Assembly: GCF_000337695.1 (NCBI RefSeq) | Contig: NZ_AOIA01000143.1 | Span: 1-36,404 of the forward strand | DNA from: Natronococcus jeotgali DSM 18795 | GTDB lineage: Archaea; Halobacteriota; Halobacteria; Halobacteriales; Natrialbaceae | Length of the DNA: 36,404 bases | Reading direction: 5' to 3' | Part shown: positions 1 to 8,335 of the stretch, in pieces | How the letters are laid out: each line of letters opens with the position of its first letter | How positions within the stretch are numbered: position 1 is the first letter of the stretch | Position numbers and translations under genes: made by a program | The notes under the pieces: model-generated | Seen by the model: the letters and a program-made list of their open reading frames with translations, nothing else | Database searches by the model: none | What the model was told of the DNA's origin: nothing

Positions 1-19
1 AGATGTGTATAAGAGACAG
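1..19. other. Tn5/Nextera mosaic-end adapter (artefact)
   Basis: The first 19 bases, AGATGTGTATAAGAGACAG, are exactly the Tn5 mosaic end used in Nextera libraries. Reading frames through it give the familiar artefact peptides MCIRDS and MYKRQ. Genomic sequence starts at base 20. Confidence 0.98.
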
Positions 20-651
20 CCCCGAAGCGGGGCGCCGACCAGCAGGACCGCCGCGCCGACGAGCATCGCCCAGGCCTGGAGCGTCTCGAGCGGGAGGCCG
101 GCGTCGAGCGGTCGCGCGAGGACGGTTCCGACCGCGAACGCGATCGCGGCGCCGAAGACGAGTCCCGCCCCCAGCAGGAGTTCGGTCTCGAGTCCCGTCG
201 GCGAGGGGCGGACGACGACGACGACGCCGATCAGACCGAGAACGAGCCCGACGACGCCCGCAGGTGCGAGTCGCTCCCGCGGGAGGACGGCGCCGGCGAA
301 CGCGGCGGTGAGGATCGGGGCGGTGCTGGCGACCGTCGCCGCGATCGCACCGGGCACGTACAGCTCGCCGACGTACAACAGCGCGTGGTAGAACGCGATG
401 AGGAAGACCCCGGCGACGCCGACCGAGAGCCACTCGGTCCGATCGGCGGGACGGAACCGATCGGTGGCGACGGCCGCGTACCCGAGGACGATCAGGCCCG
501 CGACGCCGTACCGGAGGCCGGCGAACAACAGCGGCGGCACGTACTCGAGACCCACCTCGATCGCGACGAAGGAGGTTCCCCAGCACAGCGCGAGGATCGA
601 GAACAACACCAGATCTCCGTATCCGGACCGAAAGAGCGCGCGTCGAATCAT
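20..651 (-). CDS. EamA/DMT-family transporter, 3' end cut by contig end
   Basis: Translating the minus strand from the ATG at 651 gives about 210 residues beginning MIRRALFRSGYGDL, with no stop before the adapter, so the C-terminal third is missing. The hydrophobic segments and the early LCWGTSFVAIEVGL stretch (residues ~27-40) are typical of the first EamA repeat of drug/metabolite transporters. A GERLAPAG-like turn and a VVGLVLGLIGVVVVVRP stretch close that repeat, and the second repeat is only begun. Ten-TM members export amino acids or other small metabolites; the substrate cannot be read from sequence. The start is supported by a TATA-like element about 28 bp upstream. The Lrp/AsnC regulator diverges 186 bp away and may control it, which is only inferred from position. 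Confidence 0.85.
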
Positions 652-673
652 GAAACGTTCGAAATCAGTCGCC

Positions 674-681
674 GTACTTAG
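674..681 (-). promoter_or_regulatory. TATA box of the EamA transporter gene
   Basis: On the minus strand this reads CTAAGTAC, centred about 27 bp before the ATG at 651, the spacing of a leaderless haloarchaeal transcript. Confidence 0.4.
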
Positions 682-837
682 ACCCTTCTACAACAGCGCT
701 CTCGAGATCGGATGCAAGATCACACATATGAACCCGATCCGAAACGGTCCCCGGAATGAAGGGCTACTATTAGAGAAAGATCCAACTTCGAGTTCACGAT
801 TCGAAACGCCGATGACGCTCTCGGCCGAACTCGAGGT

Positions 838-1317
838 ATGGACGACCGCGACGTGCGCCTGCTGAAAGCGATCGCCGAACGGGAAACCGGCAGCCCCGAG
901 GCGCTCCACGAGGCGACGGGCATCCCGGTGTCGACGATCCACTACCGGCTCAACAACCTTCGCGAGGAGGGGATCATCGCCAACGACCGCTACGAGATCG
1001 ACCTCGAGGAGCTCGGCCTCGACGTCACCGTCATCGTCGAGATCCACGCCGACTACCGGGGCTCCTACGAGGAGTTCGCCGACCGCCTGCTGACCGTCGA
1101 GGGGGTGACGAACGTCTACTTCACGATGGGGGAGACCGACTTCATCGTCGTCGCCCGCCTCAGCGAGAGCGGGATGGTCGAGCGGTTGATCGCCGAGTTC
1201 GAACAGCTCGAGGGCGTCGACCGCACCGACTCGACGTTCGTCATCTCGGCGATCGAGGAGCGCGAGGCCCTCCAGAGCTACGAACTCGAGACGCTGCTCG
1301 AGGAGCTGGTCGACTGA
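838..1317 (+). CDS. Lrp/AsnC-family transcriptional regulator
   Basis: This 159-residue protein has the usual Lrp/AsnC build. An N-terminal winged helix-turn-helix (residues ~1-50) contains the recognition-helix stretch STIHYRLNNLREEGII, and a C-terminal ligand-sensing RAM/ACT-like domain (~65-140) contains VEGVTNVYFTMGETDFIVVARL. Such proteins assemble as dimers or octamers and respond to amino acids or related metabolites. The length is normal. An AT-rich element (ACTATTAG, about 766-773) lies upstream and would give a leader of about 40 nt, unlike most genes here. It is divergent from the truncated EamA permease, a common regulator-exporter arrangement, but the target is inferred from position only. 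Confidence 0.93.
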   Translation: MDDRDVRLLKAIAERETGSPEALHEATGIPVSTIHYRLNNLREEGIIANDRYEIDLEELGLDVTVIVEIHADYRGSYEEFADRLLTVEGVTNVYFTMGETDFIVVARLSESGMVERLIAEFEQLEGVDRTDSTFVISAIEEREALQSYELETLLEELVD

Positions 1318-1365
1318 GCGAGCCCGATATCACGGCGGGGCGTTCGTCTGCGGGTAAAGGCGGGG

Positions 1366-3234
1366 TTACGCGCGCTTCTGGATCTCCTCGCGTAGCAGCC
1401 GACTGACGAGGTCGCCGTCGGCCTTCCCGCGGAGGGCGCCCATGCACTCGCCCATCAGACCGGAAAAGGCCTGCATGCCCTCCTCCTCGACCTGCGCCTC
1501 GTTGCGCTCGACGACCTCGGCGACGGCCTCGCGGACCTCCGCCTCGTCGGCCCCGCCGAGGCCTTCCTCCTCGGCCGCCTCCTCGGGCGTTCGATCGGGC
1601 TCCTCGGCGAGCGACGCGAGCAGATCACCCACGCCCTCGTTGGGCAGGTCGCCGTCCTCGACCAGCTCGAGCACGCCCCGCAGATGCTCGTCCTCGAGGT
1701 TCTCGACGGGAACGTCGTCCCGTCGCAGCTCGGTCAGCGTCGACTCGAGGGTCGACGCCGTAAGCGTCGGATCGACGCCGTCGGCGACGACGTCCTCGAA
1801 CAGCGGCATGTGCTGGCCGTAGGCCACCTGCTCGGCCAGCCCCGCGCCGAGGTCGTACTCCTCCTGGTAGCGTTCGACCTTCTCGGTCAGCAGTTCGGGC
1901 TCGGGCACCTCGCTCGGATCCGGCTCGACGGGCGGCACGTCCGTCTCGGGGTACATCCGCGCCGCCCCGGGCAGCGGGCGCAGGTACCGCGTCGTCCCGT
2001 CGTCGTTCGCGCCGCGGGTCTCCTCGGGGACGCCCTCGAGGGCGGTCGCCGCGCGCTCGGCGACCGCCTCGATCGCCGACTCGGCGGTCGCGGTGTCGTC
2101 GGCGACGATGGCGACGGCGTCCTCGGGGTCGGCGCCGACGGCTTCCCGCAGGTCCGCGACCTCCTCGTCGGTGACGCCGTAGGCGGGCAGCTCGTCGGTG
2201 TGGAAGATCCCGCCCGCGCCGTGGCGCTTGGCGTGATCCGAGAGTTCGGTTCCCAGCCGGCGGTCGGGGGCGATCTCGCGGCCGACGAGACCGTCGAACC
2301 CCTCGAGGAGAACCGCCGTCACGGATCCGCCCGAACGCAGCGCACCGCCGATGACGCCGCTGTCGGTGTCCTCGAAGACGTCGGTCACGTCCCGCGACTC
2401 TCCCACGACGGCCTCGCGTTCGGCCAGTTCGTCGGTGATCTCGACGAGCTCGACCTGTCGGGCGACCTCGGTGCGGACGATGTCGTCGATGTCGTCGAGA
2501 CTCTGGACGCCCTTGATCTCGACGCGGGCGCCCTCGGCGATCGAGACGTTGACGTCCTGGCGGATCGTCCCCAGGCCGCGCTTTACCTTCCCCGTCGAGC
2601 GAAGCAACATCCCGATGCGCTCGGCGGCTTCCAGGGCTTGCTCGGGCGTCGAGATGTCCGGACTGGTGCCGATCTCGACCAGCGGAATCCCCAGCCGATC
2701 CAGGCTGTAGCGAACGCCGTCGTCGGTCTCCGCGACCCGCTGAGCGCTTTCCTCCTCGAGCAGGAGGTCCTCGATCCCGACCGCGCCCTCGCTGGTCTCG
2801 ATCTCGCCGTCGGTGGCGATCAGCGTCGAGCGCTGGAAGCCCGACGTGTTCGAGCCGTCGACGACCAGCTTTCGCATGACGTGGGCCCGATCGACCGGGC
2901 GCATCTCCAGGAGCTGGGCGATCTCGAGGGTCGTCTCGAGCGCTTCGTCGTCCAGTTCGTGGGGCGGCTCGTCGTCTTCCTCGACGAGGCAGGTCGAGTC
3001 GTACGCGAGGTACTCGAACTCGCGGTCGACCTTGCTCTCCTCCAAGGCGGCGTCGTCGATCTCGCCCAGCTCGCTGCGCGTGGGGTGGAGATACCGGGTA
3101 AAGCGACGCGTCGACTCCTCGGGTTCGCGCAGGTCGGTCGGACACTGGCAGAACAGCTTCGTCGCCGTGTCGAGTTGCTGGTGGATCTCCAGCCCGGCGA
3201 CGAGTCCGAGCTCGTCGTAGTCGTACTCGGTCAT
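1366..3234 (-). CDS. gatE: Glu-tRNA(Gln) amidotransferase subunit E
   Basis: GatE is the archaea-specific partner of GatD. GatDE amidates Glu-tRNA(Gln) to Gln-tRNA(Gln), replacing a glutaminyl-tRNA synthetase. The 622-residue length is normal. The N-terminus (LGLVAGLEIHQQLDTATKLFCQCP) is the GatB/GatE signature. It is followed by the cradle domain, an AspRS-like insert (~300-430) that separates GatE from GatB, and a C-terminal helical and YqeY-like tail (~450-622) that contacts tRNA. The start follows a TATA-like element about 30 bp upstream. gatD is not in the window, as these two genes are often unlinked. No frameshift or missing block is visible. Confidence 0.97.
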   Translation of the reverse strand: MTEYDYDELGLVAGLEIHQQLDTATKLFCQCPTDLREPEESTRRFTRYLHPTRSELGEIDDAALEESKVDREFEYLAYDSTCLVEEDDEPPHELDDEALETTLEIAQLLEMRPVDRAHVMRKLVVDGSNTSGFQRSTLIATDGEIETSEGAVGIEDLLLEEESAQRVAETDDGVRYSLDRLGIPLVEIGTSPDISTPEQALEAAERIGMLLRSTGKVKRGLGTIRQDVNVSIAEGARVEIKGVQSLDDIDDIVRTEVARQVELVEITDELAEREAVVGESRDVTDVFEDTDSGVIGGALRSGGSVTAVLLEGFDGLVGREIAPDRRLGTELSDHAKRHGAGGIFHTDELPAYGVTDEEVADLREAVGADPEDAVAIVADDTATAESAIEAVAERAATALEGVPEETRGANDDGTTRYLRPLPGAARMYPETDVPPVEPDPSEVPEPELLTEKVERYQEEYDLGAGLAEQVAYGQHMPLFEDVVADGVDPTLTASTLESTLTELRRDDVPVENLEDEHLRGVLELVEDGDLPNEGVGDLLASLAEEPDRTPEEAAEEEGLGGADEAEVREAVAEVVERNEAQVEEEGMQAFSGLMGECMGALRGKADGDLVSRLLREEIQKRA

Positions 3235-3259
3235 TGGCCCCCACTCGGGGGCGCGGGGG

Positions 3260-3267
3260 TAAAAAAC
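3260..3267 (-). promoter_or_regulatory. TATA box of gatE
   Basis: The A-run TAAAAAAC on the plus strand reads GTTTTTTA on the minus strand, centred about 29 bp before the gatE ATG, in leaderless register. Confidence 0.45.
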
Positions 3268-3300
3268 CGTTCAGTCCGGTTCGGTACGGACCGTTCCCGG

Positions 3301-3870
3301 CTAGCGGTCGTCGTCGGATCGGTTGCCGTCGTGTTCGTGGTCGTGGTCGCGGTCGCGATCGCGGTCGTGCCCGTCGTCGGAATCGCCGTCGTCGTCCGAC
3401 TCGTCCGCCCCGTCGTTGCGCTCGCCGACGTCGCCGCGCATCGAGTCGGGGTGGTGTTCGCAGTAGTACTCGGCGGCGGAGCCGTCGGCGTCGACCGTCA
3501 TCGAGACCGCCTCGCCGGGCGTCTCCGTCTCCTCGGAGACCTCGAGCCGTTCGCCGTCCGCGTCCTCGAGGGCCAGGTTGTGCAAAGCGCCGTCCAGATT
3601 GATCCAGACGATTTCGACCTCCCCGTCGGATCCGAGGTCGAGCGTCGGGTTCTCCTCCCCCTCGATCTCCGGGGGCTCGAGGCCGTACCAGTACGAGGAG
3701 CGGGCGCCGAGGATGACGGTCCGTTCGGCCTCCTCGCCCGCGTCGTCCTCGGAGTCGTCCTCGTCGTCTCCCCCGTCCTGTGCCGCGGCGACCCCGGTTC
3801 CGCCCGCCGCGAGCGCGAGCGCGGCGAGTTGAAGCGTCCGCCGTCGGGTCTGACCGGTGTCGAGTGCCAT
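3301..3870 (-). CDS. Tat-exported blue copper (plastocyanin-like) protein with His/Asp-rich tail
   Basis: This is a 189-residue cupredoxin. A twin-arginine-type leader (TRRRTLQLAALALAAGG, residues 8-24) is followed by an acidic linker and a single cupredoxin domain (~50-147). The copper ligands are visible: His97 in ALHNLALED, then Cys137, His140 and Met144 in YYCEHHPDSMRG. It probably carries electrons at the outer face of the membrane, as haloarchaeal halocyanins do. After the domain comes a 45-residue tail rich in Asp, Arg and His, including DRDRDRDHDHEHDG, which is not part of the fold. I chose the ATG at 3870 because it sits directly before the Tat leader; an in-frame start 27 bp upstream adds only MERRSRNTG. 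A haem-copper oxidase or another redox gene is not next to it. Confidence 0.9.
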   Translation of the reverse strand: MALDTGQTRRRTLQLAALALAAGGTGVAAAQDGGDDEDDSEDDAGEEAERTVILGARSSYWYGLEPPEIEGEENPTLDLGSDGEVEIVWINLDGALHNLALEDADGERLEVSEETETPGEAVSMTVDADGSAAEYYCEHHPDSMRGDVGERNDGADESDDDGDSDDGHDRDRDRDHDHEHDGNRSDDDR

Positions 3871-4128
3871 ACCAGTATTCCGGGATCGTCGCTCCAAAAG
3901 GGAGTACCGTCGTTTCGGGAACAGTGCATCGTTGGACGGTGAAACCGCCGCGATGGTGATCGGGTAGCGGCCGGTTGTCCGGTGGCTCGATCGAGGGCGT
4001 AGCGCGGTCGAACCCCGCTTCCGTCTCCGGATCCGAACCGCAACGACGGCAGTGAGATCGGACCGCCGGAGCGACGGCCGTTCGGAGCCGTCCGCCCGCT
4101 ACCCCGCGGTAGCCCGGCCCGCCCGGCG

Positions 4129-5433
4129 CTAATCCTCCGTTGCGCTGAGGACCGACGACGTCGCGCGATCGGCGGCCTCGCGTACCGCCTCGAGCACCGC
4201 GTCCGGCGACGACTCGATCGCGCCCCGACTGCAGCGCTCGTAGGCCGATCTGGCGCGCTCGCCCGCGTGATTGCGCTCCGCGAAGGGGCGTCGCTCCACG
4301 ACGATCAGTCCGGGCGTCCCGATCAGCTCCTCGAGCAGCGCCAGGTTTCCGGCGCCGACCTCGAGGTCGGCGACGACCGTCGCGTCGGCGGTCGCCGCCG
4401 CCCGACACACCGCGTCGATATCCCCGGCACCGAGCGGAGCGAAGGGCTCGACGTCGAGCGTCTCGAGGCCCTGCCCGCGAGCGACCTCGGCGGCGACGTC
4501 GCCGCCGGAAACCGGCCCCGCGGTGCACTCGAGGCCAGCGGCCGTCAGCCGCGAGAGGACGTTCGCGGCGGTCGCGCCGCTCCCGACGACGTGGACTCGC
4601 GCCGGTTCGGGCGCCCCGTCGGCGTCGGGAAGCGCGGTCACGGTCGGCGATCCCGTCACGGGGTTTTCGGTCACCGCCGCGGTCACGTCGAACGCGGCGG
4701 CGAGGACGTCCCGGTTCAGCACCGCCTCGGGCGGCCCCGCCTCGAGCACCCGTCCGCCGGCGAGGGCGACGAGTCGATCGCAGTAGCGCGCGGCCAGGTC
4801 CAGGTCGTGGATCGCGGCGACGACCGTGCGCCCCTCCGAGACGAGCTCGCGGACGAGCTCGAGGGTCTCGACCTGGTGGTTGACGTCGAGGCTCGCCGTC
4901 GGCTCGTCGAGCAGGAGAACGGGTGTCTCCTGGGCGATCGCCCGCGCGAGCACGACCCGCTGGCGCTCCCCGCCGCTGACCTCGTCGATCGGACGGTCGG
5001 CGAACCGGGTGGTACGGGTGCGCTCGAGGGCGCGATCGACCGCCGCGCGGTCGTCCTCGTCGGGCGGCGAGAACCGCGATCGGTGGGGGTACCGCCCCAT
5101 CTCGACGACGGTTCGGACGTCGAACGAAAAGGAGAGGGTCGTATCCTGCGGCACGACCGCGACCAGACGGCTCGCGGCCTTCGACGGGCGGTCGTGGAGG
5201 GCGGCGCCGTCGACGGCGACCGACCCCCGCGTCGGCTCGAGCGCGCCGCTTACCGCCCGCAGCAGCGTCGTCTTTCCGGCTCCGTTGGGACCGACCAGGC
5301 CGACGAACTCCCCCGGCTCGACGGTCAGGGAGACGTCCTCGAGGACGTCGACCTCGCCGAGCGAGACGGCGACGTCCTCGACCTCGAGGCGCGCGCCGTC
5401 GGTCGCGGGTGGCGTCTCGACGTCCTCTGTCAC
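4129..5433 (-). CDS. btuD: Cobalamin-type ABC importer ATPase with C-terminal extension
   Basis: The 434-residue protein begins with a complete ABC ATPase: Walker A GPNGAGKT (48-55), Q-loop Gln96, signature VSGGERQR (152-159), Walker B VLLLDEP (172-178) and H-loop His209. It would drive import through the adjacent permease. About 180 further residues (~255-434) follow the ATPase and include [17 protein letters not shown] and [22 protein letters not shown], resembling a Rossmann-like nucleotide or cofactor fold. A long BtuD of this kind is known from Halobacterium. The start is the GTG at 5433, which overlaps the permease stop as GTGA, so the two are translationally coupled. Cobalamin is the best guess by family; haem or siderophore transport cannot be excluded. 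Confidence 0.88.
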   Translation of the reverse strand: MTEDVETPPATDGARLEVEDVAVSLGEVDVLEDVSLTVEPGEFVGLVGPNGAGKTTLLRAVSGALEPTRGSVAVDGAALHDRPSKAASRLVAVVPQDTTLSFSFDVRTVVEMGRYPHRSRFSPPDEDDRAAVDRALERTRTTRFADRPIDEVSGGERQRVVLARAIAQETPVLLLDEPTASLDVNHQVETLELVRELVSEGRTVVAAIHDLDLAARYCDRLVALAGGRVLEAGPPEAVLNRDVLAAAFDVTAAVTENPVTGSPTVTALPDADGAPEPARVHVVGSGATAANVLSRLTAAGLECTAGPVSGGDVAAEVARGQGLETLDVEPFAPLGAGDIDAVCRAAATADATVVADLEVGAGNLALLEELIGTPGLIVVERRPFAERNHAGERARSAYERCSRGAIESSPDAVLEAVREAADRATSSVLSATED

Positions 5434-6452
5434 AGCGCGTGCACCTCCCGGTTCGTCAACAGGTAGAGGAAGAAGGGCGCCCCCACGGTCGCGGTGACGA
5501 TGCCGACGGGGACGATCGGCAGTCCGAAGGCGCCGACGCGGGCGGCGGTGTCGGCGATCACGAGGAAGGAGGCCCCCGCGAGCGCGCTCGTCGGCAGCAG
5601 GATGCGGTGGTCGGGGCCGACGATCAGGCGCATCACGTGGGGGACGACGAGGCCGACGAAACCGACGACCCCGGCGACGGCGACCCCGGCGGCGGTGACG
5701 ACACTCGCCAGCGCGAGCAGGAGGAGCTTGGTCCGCTCGACGTCGACGCCGAGGTGGTGGGCGTCCTCCTCGCCGAGCAGGAGGACGTTCATCTCGCGGG
5801 TGTAGGCCCCCAGCACGAGCACGCCGCCGACGGTGACGGGCAGCGCGAAGCCGACGTCCCCCCAGGTGCTGCGATTGAGGTGGCCCATCATCCAGACGAC
5901 GGCCTCGCGAAGGTTCTCGCCGCTGTGGACGACCAGAAACGAGATCACCGCTCCGAGGAACGCCTGGATCGCGACTCCCGCGAGCAGCAGGGTCGCGACC
6001 GGCGTTCGGCCGCCCTCGGTCGCGATGGCGTAGACGAGGAAGGCGGTGACTAGCGCGCCGACGAACGCGGGCAGGTGGACGCTCCCGATCGGCACCAGCG
6101 CCGGAAACGCGATGGCGGCGACGGCCCCGACGGCGGCCCCCGAGGAGACGCCGATGATCGACGGATCGGCCAGCGGGTTCCGGAAGAAACCCTGCATGAC
6201 CGTCCCCGCGGCCGCGAGCGCGAACCCGACCGTCGCGGCCAGCAGAATGCGGGGCAGACGGACGTCCGCGACGATCGTCTGGTGGGTCGCGGGCACCTCG
6301 TGGACGCCCAGGCCCGCGAGGTTGAGAATCGCCCGCGAGACGGTCAGGGGATCGATCCGAACCGGTCCGAGCGCGGCGCTCCCGACGACGGCACAGACCA
6401 GCAGCGCCGAGAGCGCGATCGACCACGAGGCGAGACGGCCCGGACGGAACAC
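5430..6452 (-). CDS. btuC: Cobalamin-type ABC importer permease (FecCD/BtuC family)
   Basis: This is a 340-residue, about ten-TM permease of the FecCD/BtuC family. The stretches [39 protein letters not shown] and [17 protein letters not shown] are family hallmarks, the last forming the coupling helix that meets the ATPase. I chose the GTG at 6452 ([11 protein letters not shown]). It gives the normal family length and lies about 29 bp from the centre of the shared palindromic TATA element; reading further upstream runs into the divergent binding-protein gene. The stop overlaps the btuD start by four bases. It imports its ligand from the binding protein encoded divergently at 6513. Confidence 0.92.
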   Translation of the reverse strand: MFRPGRLASWSIALSALLVCAVVGSAALGPVRIDPLTVSRAILNLAGLGVHEVPATHQTIVADVRLPRILLAATVGFALAAAGTVMQGFFRNPLADPSIIGVSSGAAVGAVAAIAFPALVPIGSVHLPAFVGALVTAFLVYAIATEGGRTPVATLLLAGVAIQAFLGAVISFLVVHSGENLREAVVWMMGHLNRSTWGDVGFALPVTVGGVLVLGAYTREMNVLLLGEEDAHHLGVDVERTKLLLLALASVVTAAGVAVAGVVGFVGLVVPHVMRLIVGPDHRILLPTSALAGASFLVIADTAARVGAFGLPIVPVGIVTATVGAPFFLYLLTNREVHAL

Positions 6453-6476
6453 GGCTGAAATCTCGCTTGCAGTAGG

Positions 6477-6486
6477 CAAATATTTG
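6477..6486. promoter_or_regulatory. Palindromic bidirectional TATA element of the btuCD / btuF promoters
   Basis: CAAATATTTG is a perfect 10-bp palindrome in the 60-bp gap between the divergent starts. Its centre is about 29 bp from the permease GTG (6452) and about 31 bp from the binding-protein ATG (6513). One element can therefore serve as TATA box in both directions with leaderless spacing. Confidence 0.6.
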
Positions 6487-6512
6487 TTGGAGTAGGTGGC
6501 ACGCTTCGATCG

Positions 6513-7619
6513 ATGCGAAACACACTGATCGTACTCGTCGCCGCGTTGACCGCGCTCGCCGCGTTCGCACCCGCCGCAGCCGCGGGGGGAACGACGGCGA
6601 CCGCCGCACAGATGGACCCGACCTGCGAGTTCCCGTTCGAGGGAACGGACGCGACCGGGGAGACCGTAACTGTCGAGGAAGAGCCCGAGTCGGTCGTCGC
6701 CCTCCAGCCCAGCGACGCCCAGGTGATGTACGAGATCGGCGCCGAGGAGAAGGTCACGGGCATGCCCGTCGGTCAGTACACCGACTACCTCGAGGCCGAC
6801 GAGAGTCTGGACATCACCGAGGACGACGGCGTCACGCCCGTCGCCGAGGAGGTCATCGACCGCGATCCCGACGTCGTCCTCGCGGCCAACGCCCTGCAGG
6901 GCGACGACGTCATCGATCAGCTTCGCGAGGCGGGGCTGACGGTCTACGTCTTCCCGACCGAACAGTCCCTCGACGGGGTCGCCGAGAACGTCCGGCTCAC
7001 CGGCGAGATCGTCGGCGAGTGCGAGGGCGCCCAGGAGAGCCTCGAGGGGATGAACGACCGCCTCGCGGTCATCGAGGAGGCGGTCTCGGACGTCGACCGT
7101 CCGCTGGCCTACTACGCGATGGGCGGCGGGTTCACCGCCGGCGAGGGAACCTTCCAGCACGAGATTCTGACGACCGCCGGCCTCGAGAACCTCGGCGCGG
7201 AGGCCGGCCTCGAGGGCTGGGCGGAGATCAGCGCGGAGACCGTCGTCGAGGAGGATCCCGAGTGGATCGTCTACGGCGACTCCGCCGAGGAGCCCCCGGT
7301 CGCCGAGGCCGTGCGGGGAACGACCGCCTACCAGGAGGACCGACTCGTCGCGGTCGACGACCAGTTCATGAGCCAGCCCGGCCCGCTCGTCGTCGAGGCG
7401 ATCGAGCAGATCGTCCAGGCGGTCCACCCCGACGCCTACGCCGACGCGGCCGAGCAGCTCGAGGACGACGGGAACGGGACGAACGACGCCGGAGCAGACG
7501 GATCGAACGACTCCGGCGACGGGAGCGACGCGGGCGGTGACTCGATCCCCGGCCTCGGGGTCCCGGCGGCCGTCGCCGCGCTCGTCGCCGCGCTCGCCGG
7601 GCTCGCCCGCCGTCGGTAA
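6513..7619 (+). CDS. btuF: ABC importer substrate-binding protein, PGF-CTERM-like anchored
   Basis: This 368-residue exported binding protein belongs to the BtuF/FhuD group. A Sec-type signal peptide (residues 1-24) is followed by the two-lobed binding domain (~45-315), recognisable from [25 protein letters not shown] and the later [16 protein letters not shown] low-complexity Asn/Asp/Gly/Ser linker (~316-345), probably glycosylated, leads to PGLG (346-349), a hydrophobic helix and a final RRR. That is the tripartite layout of PGF-CTERM proteins processed by archaeosortase A, although the usual PGF reads PGL here. It captures the ligand outside the membrane for BtuCD, encoded divergently. Family membership points to cobalamin; the ligand is not proven. 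Confidence 0.9.
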   Translation: MRNTLIVLVAALTALAAFAPAAAAGGTTATAAQMDPTCEFPFEGTDATGETVTVEEEPESVVALQPSDAQVMYEIGAEEKVTGMPVGQYTDYLEADESLDITEDDGVTPVAEEVIDRDPDVVLAANALQGDDVIDQLREAGLTVYVFPTEQSLDGVAENVRLTGEIVGECEGAQESLEGMNDRLAVIEEAVSDVDRPLAYYAMGGGFTAGEGTFQHEILTTAGLENLGAEAGLEGWAEISAETVVEEDPEWIVYGDSAEEPPVAEAVRGTTAYQEDRLVAVDDQFMSQPGPLVVEAIEQIVQAVHPDAYADAAEQLEDDGNGTNDAGADGSNDSGDGSDAGGDSIPGLGVPAAVAALVAALAGLARRR

Positions 7620-7698
7620 CGTCGATCCGGTCGCCGGCGACCGAACCGCCCGCGCTCGCGGCGAGTCCTCGAGCGCGAACCGACCGTTTTTGAAAAGT

Positions 7699-7704
7699 GT
7701 TTAC
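7699..7704 (+). promoter_or_regulatory. TATA-like box of the SRP19 unit
   Basis: GTTTAC is centred about 27 bp before the ATG at 7729, in leaderless register. Confidence 0.35.
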
Positions 7705-7728
7705 CGGGAGGGGTTCGGAGACGGGGAT

Positions 7729-8007
7729 ATGGTCGAGAACGTCATCTGGCCCGCCTATCTCGACGCGGAGCTCTCCCGGGCCGAGGGCAGACGCGTCGCC
7801 GAGGATCTGGCGGTCGAGGAGCCGACGGTCGACGAGATCGCGAAGGCCGTCCAGCAGATCGGCTACGACGCGACGATCGAGCGCGAGAAGTCCTACTCCC
7901 GGGAGCACTGGGCCGACCGGGGCCGGGTCGTCGTCCGGGGCTCCGACGACTCGAAGAACGACCTCGTCCAGGCCGTCGCGGCGTACGTCGTCGCGATGCG
8001 AGAGTGA
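7729..8007 (+). CDS. srp19: Signal recognition particle protein SRP19
   Basis: This 92-residue protein is the archaeal SRP19 homologue. It binds the tips of SRP RNA helices 6 and 8 and prepares the RNA for SRP54. The opening [20 protein letters not shown] is diagnostic, followed by [13 protein letters not shown] and a basic-aromatic stretch [14 protein letters not shown] that meets RNA. The ATG at 7729 is chosen because homology begins there and a TATA-like box lies 27 bp upstream; the frame stays open for a further 64 codons upstream without similarity. The stop overlaps the start of the Gar1 gene, so the two are probably translated together. Confidence 0.95.
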   Translation: MVENVIWPAYLDAELSRAEGRRVAEDLAVEEPTVDEIAKAVQQIGYDATIEREKSYSREHWADRGRVVVRGSDDSKNDLVQAVAAYVVAMRE

Positions 8008-8249
8008 TGCGCCGGGTCGGTCAGGTCGTCCGCACCGCCCAGGGGCTCGCGATCCTGCGGGCGAACCCCGACGCCGACGACGACCGCCTCCGCGAGGAGA
8101 TCGGAACGATGGTGCTCGACGACTCCCTCGAGTCCGTCGGTCGCGTCGTCGACGTCTTCGGCCCCGTCGACGACCCCTACCTGGCGGTGACGCCCGACGA
8201 CGACGTTCACCTTCCGACGCTGGTCGGGGCGTCGCTGTACGCACGCTGA
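8007..8249 (+). CDS. gar1: H/ACA RNP protein Gar1
   Basis: This 80-residue protein has the small beta-barrel of archaeal Gar1, which joins Cbf5, Nop10 and L7Ae in H/ACA particles that make pseudouridine in rRNA. Typical stretches are RRVGQVVRTAQGLAILRA and VLDDSLESVGRVVDVFGPVDDPYLAV, the latter containing the conserved GxVxDVFGPV turn. The ATG at 8007 overlaps the SRP19 stop as TGATG; a GTG three bases earlier (8004) is an alternative start. The C-terminal glycine/arginine tail of eukaryotic Gar1 is absent, as is usual in archaea. Confidence 0.95.
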   Translation: MRRVGQVVRTAQGLAILRANPDADDDRLREEIGTMVLDDSLESVGRVVDVFGPVDDPYLAVTPDDDVHLPTLVGASLYAR

Positions 8250-8335
8250 GTCGCGGGACCGAGCCGAGCGTCCGTCGCCGCTCGCTCGGTGACCCAACGA
8301 AAAGCACCAAGAGGAGCGGGTGCGAACGCCGCGGC

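Noticed and set aside
3-391. Two plus-strand frames of 102 and 128 residues at the left end
   Set aside because: They begin inside the adapter (MCIRDS, MYKRQ) and run antisense to the EamA gene, whose minus-strand translation is clearly protein-like.
1625-4528. A 967-residue minus-strand frame
   Set aside because: Arg-rich shadow of gatE, the copper protein and btuD in another frame; GC-rich haloarchaeal genes often leave such long open shadows.
6453-7427. Upstream extension of the permease frame
   Set aside because: It runs antisense through the binding-protein gene and has no membrane-protein character; the GTG at 6452 gives the normal length.
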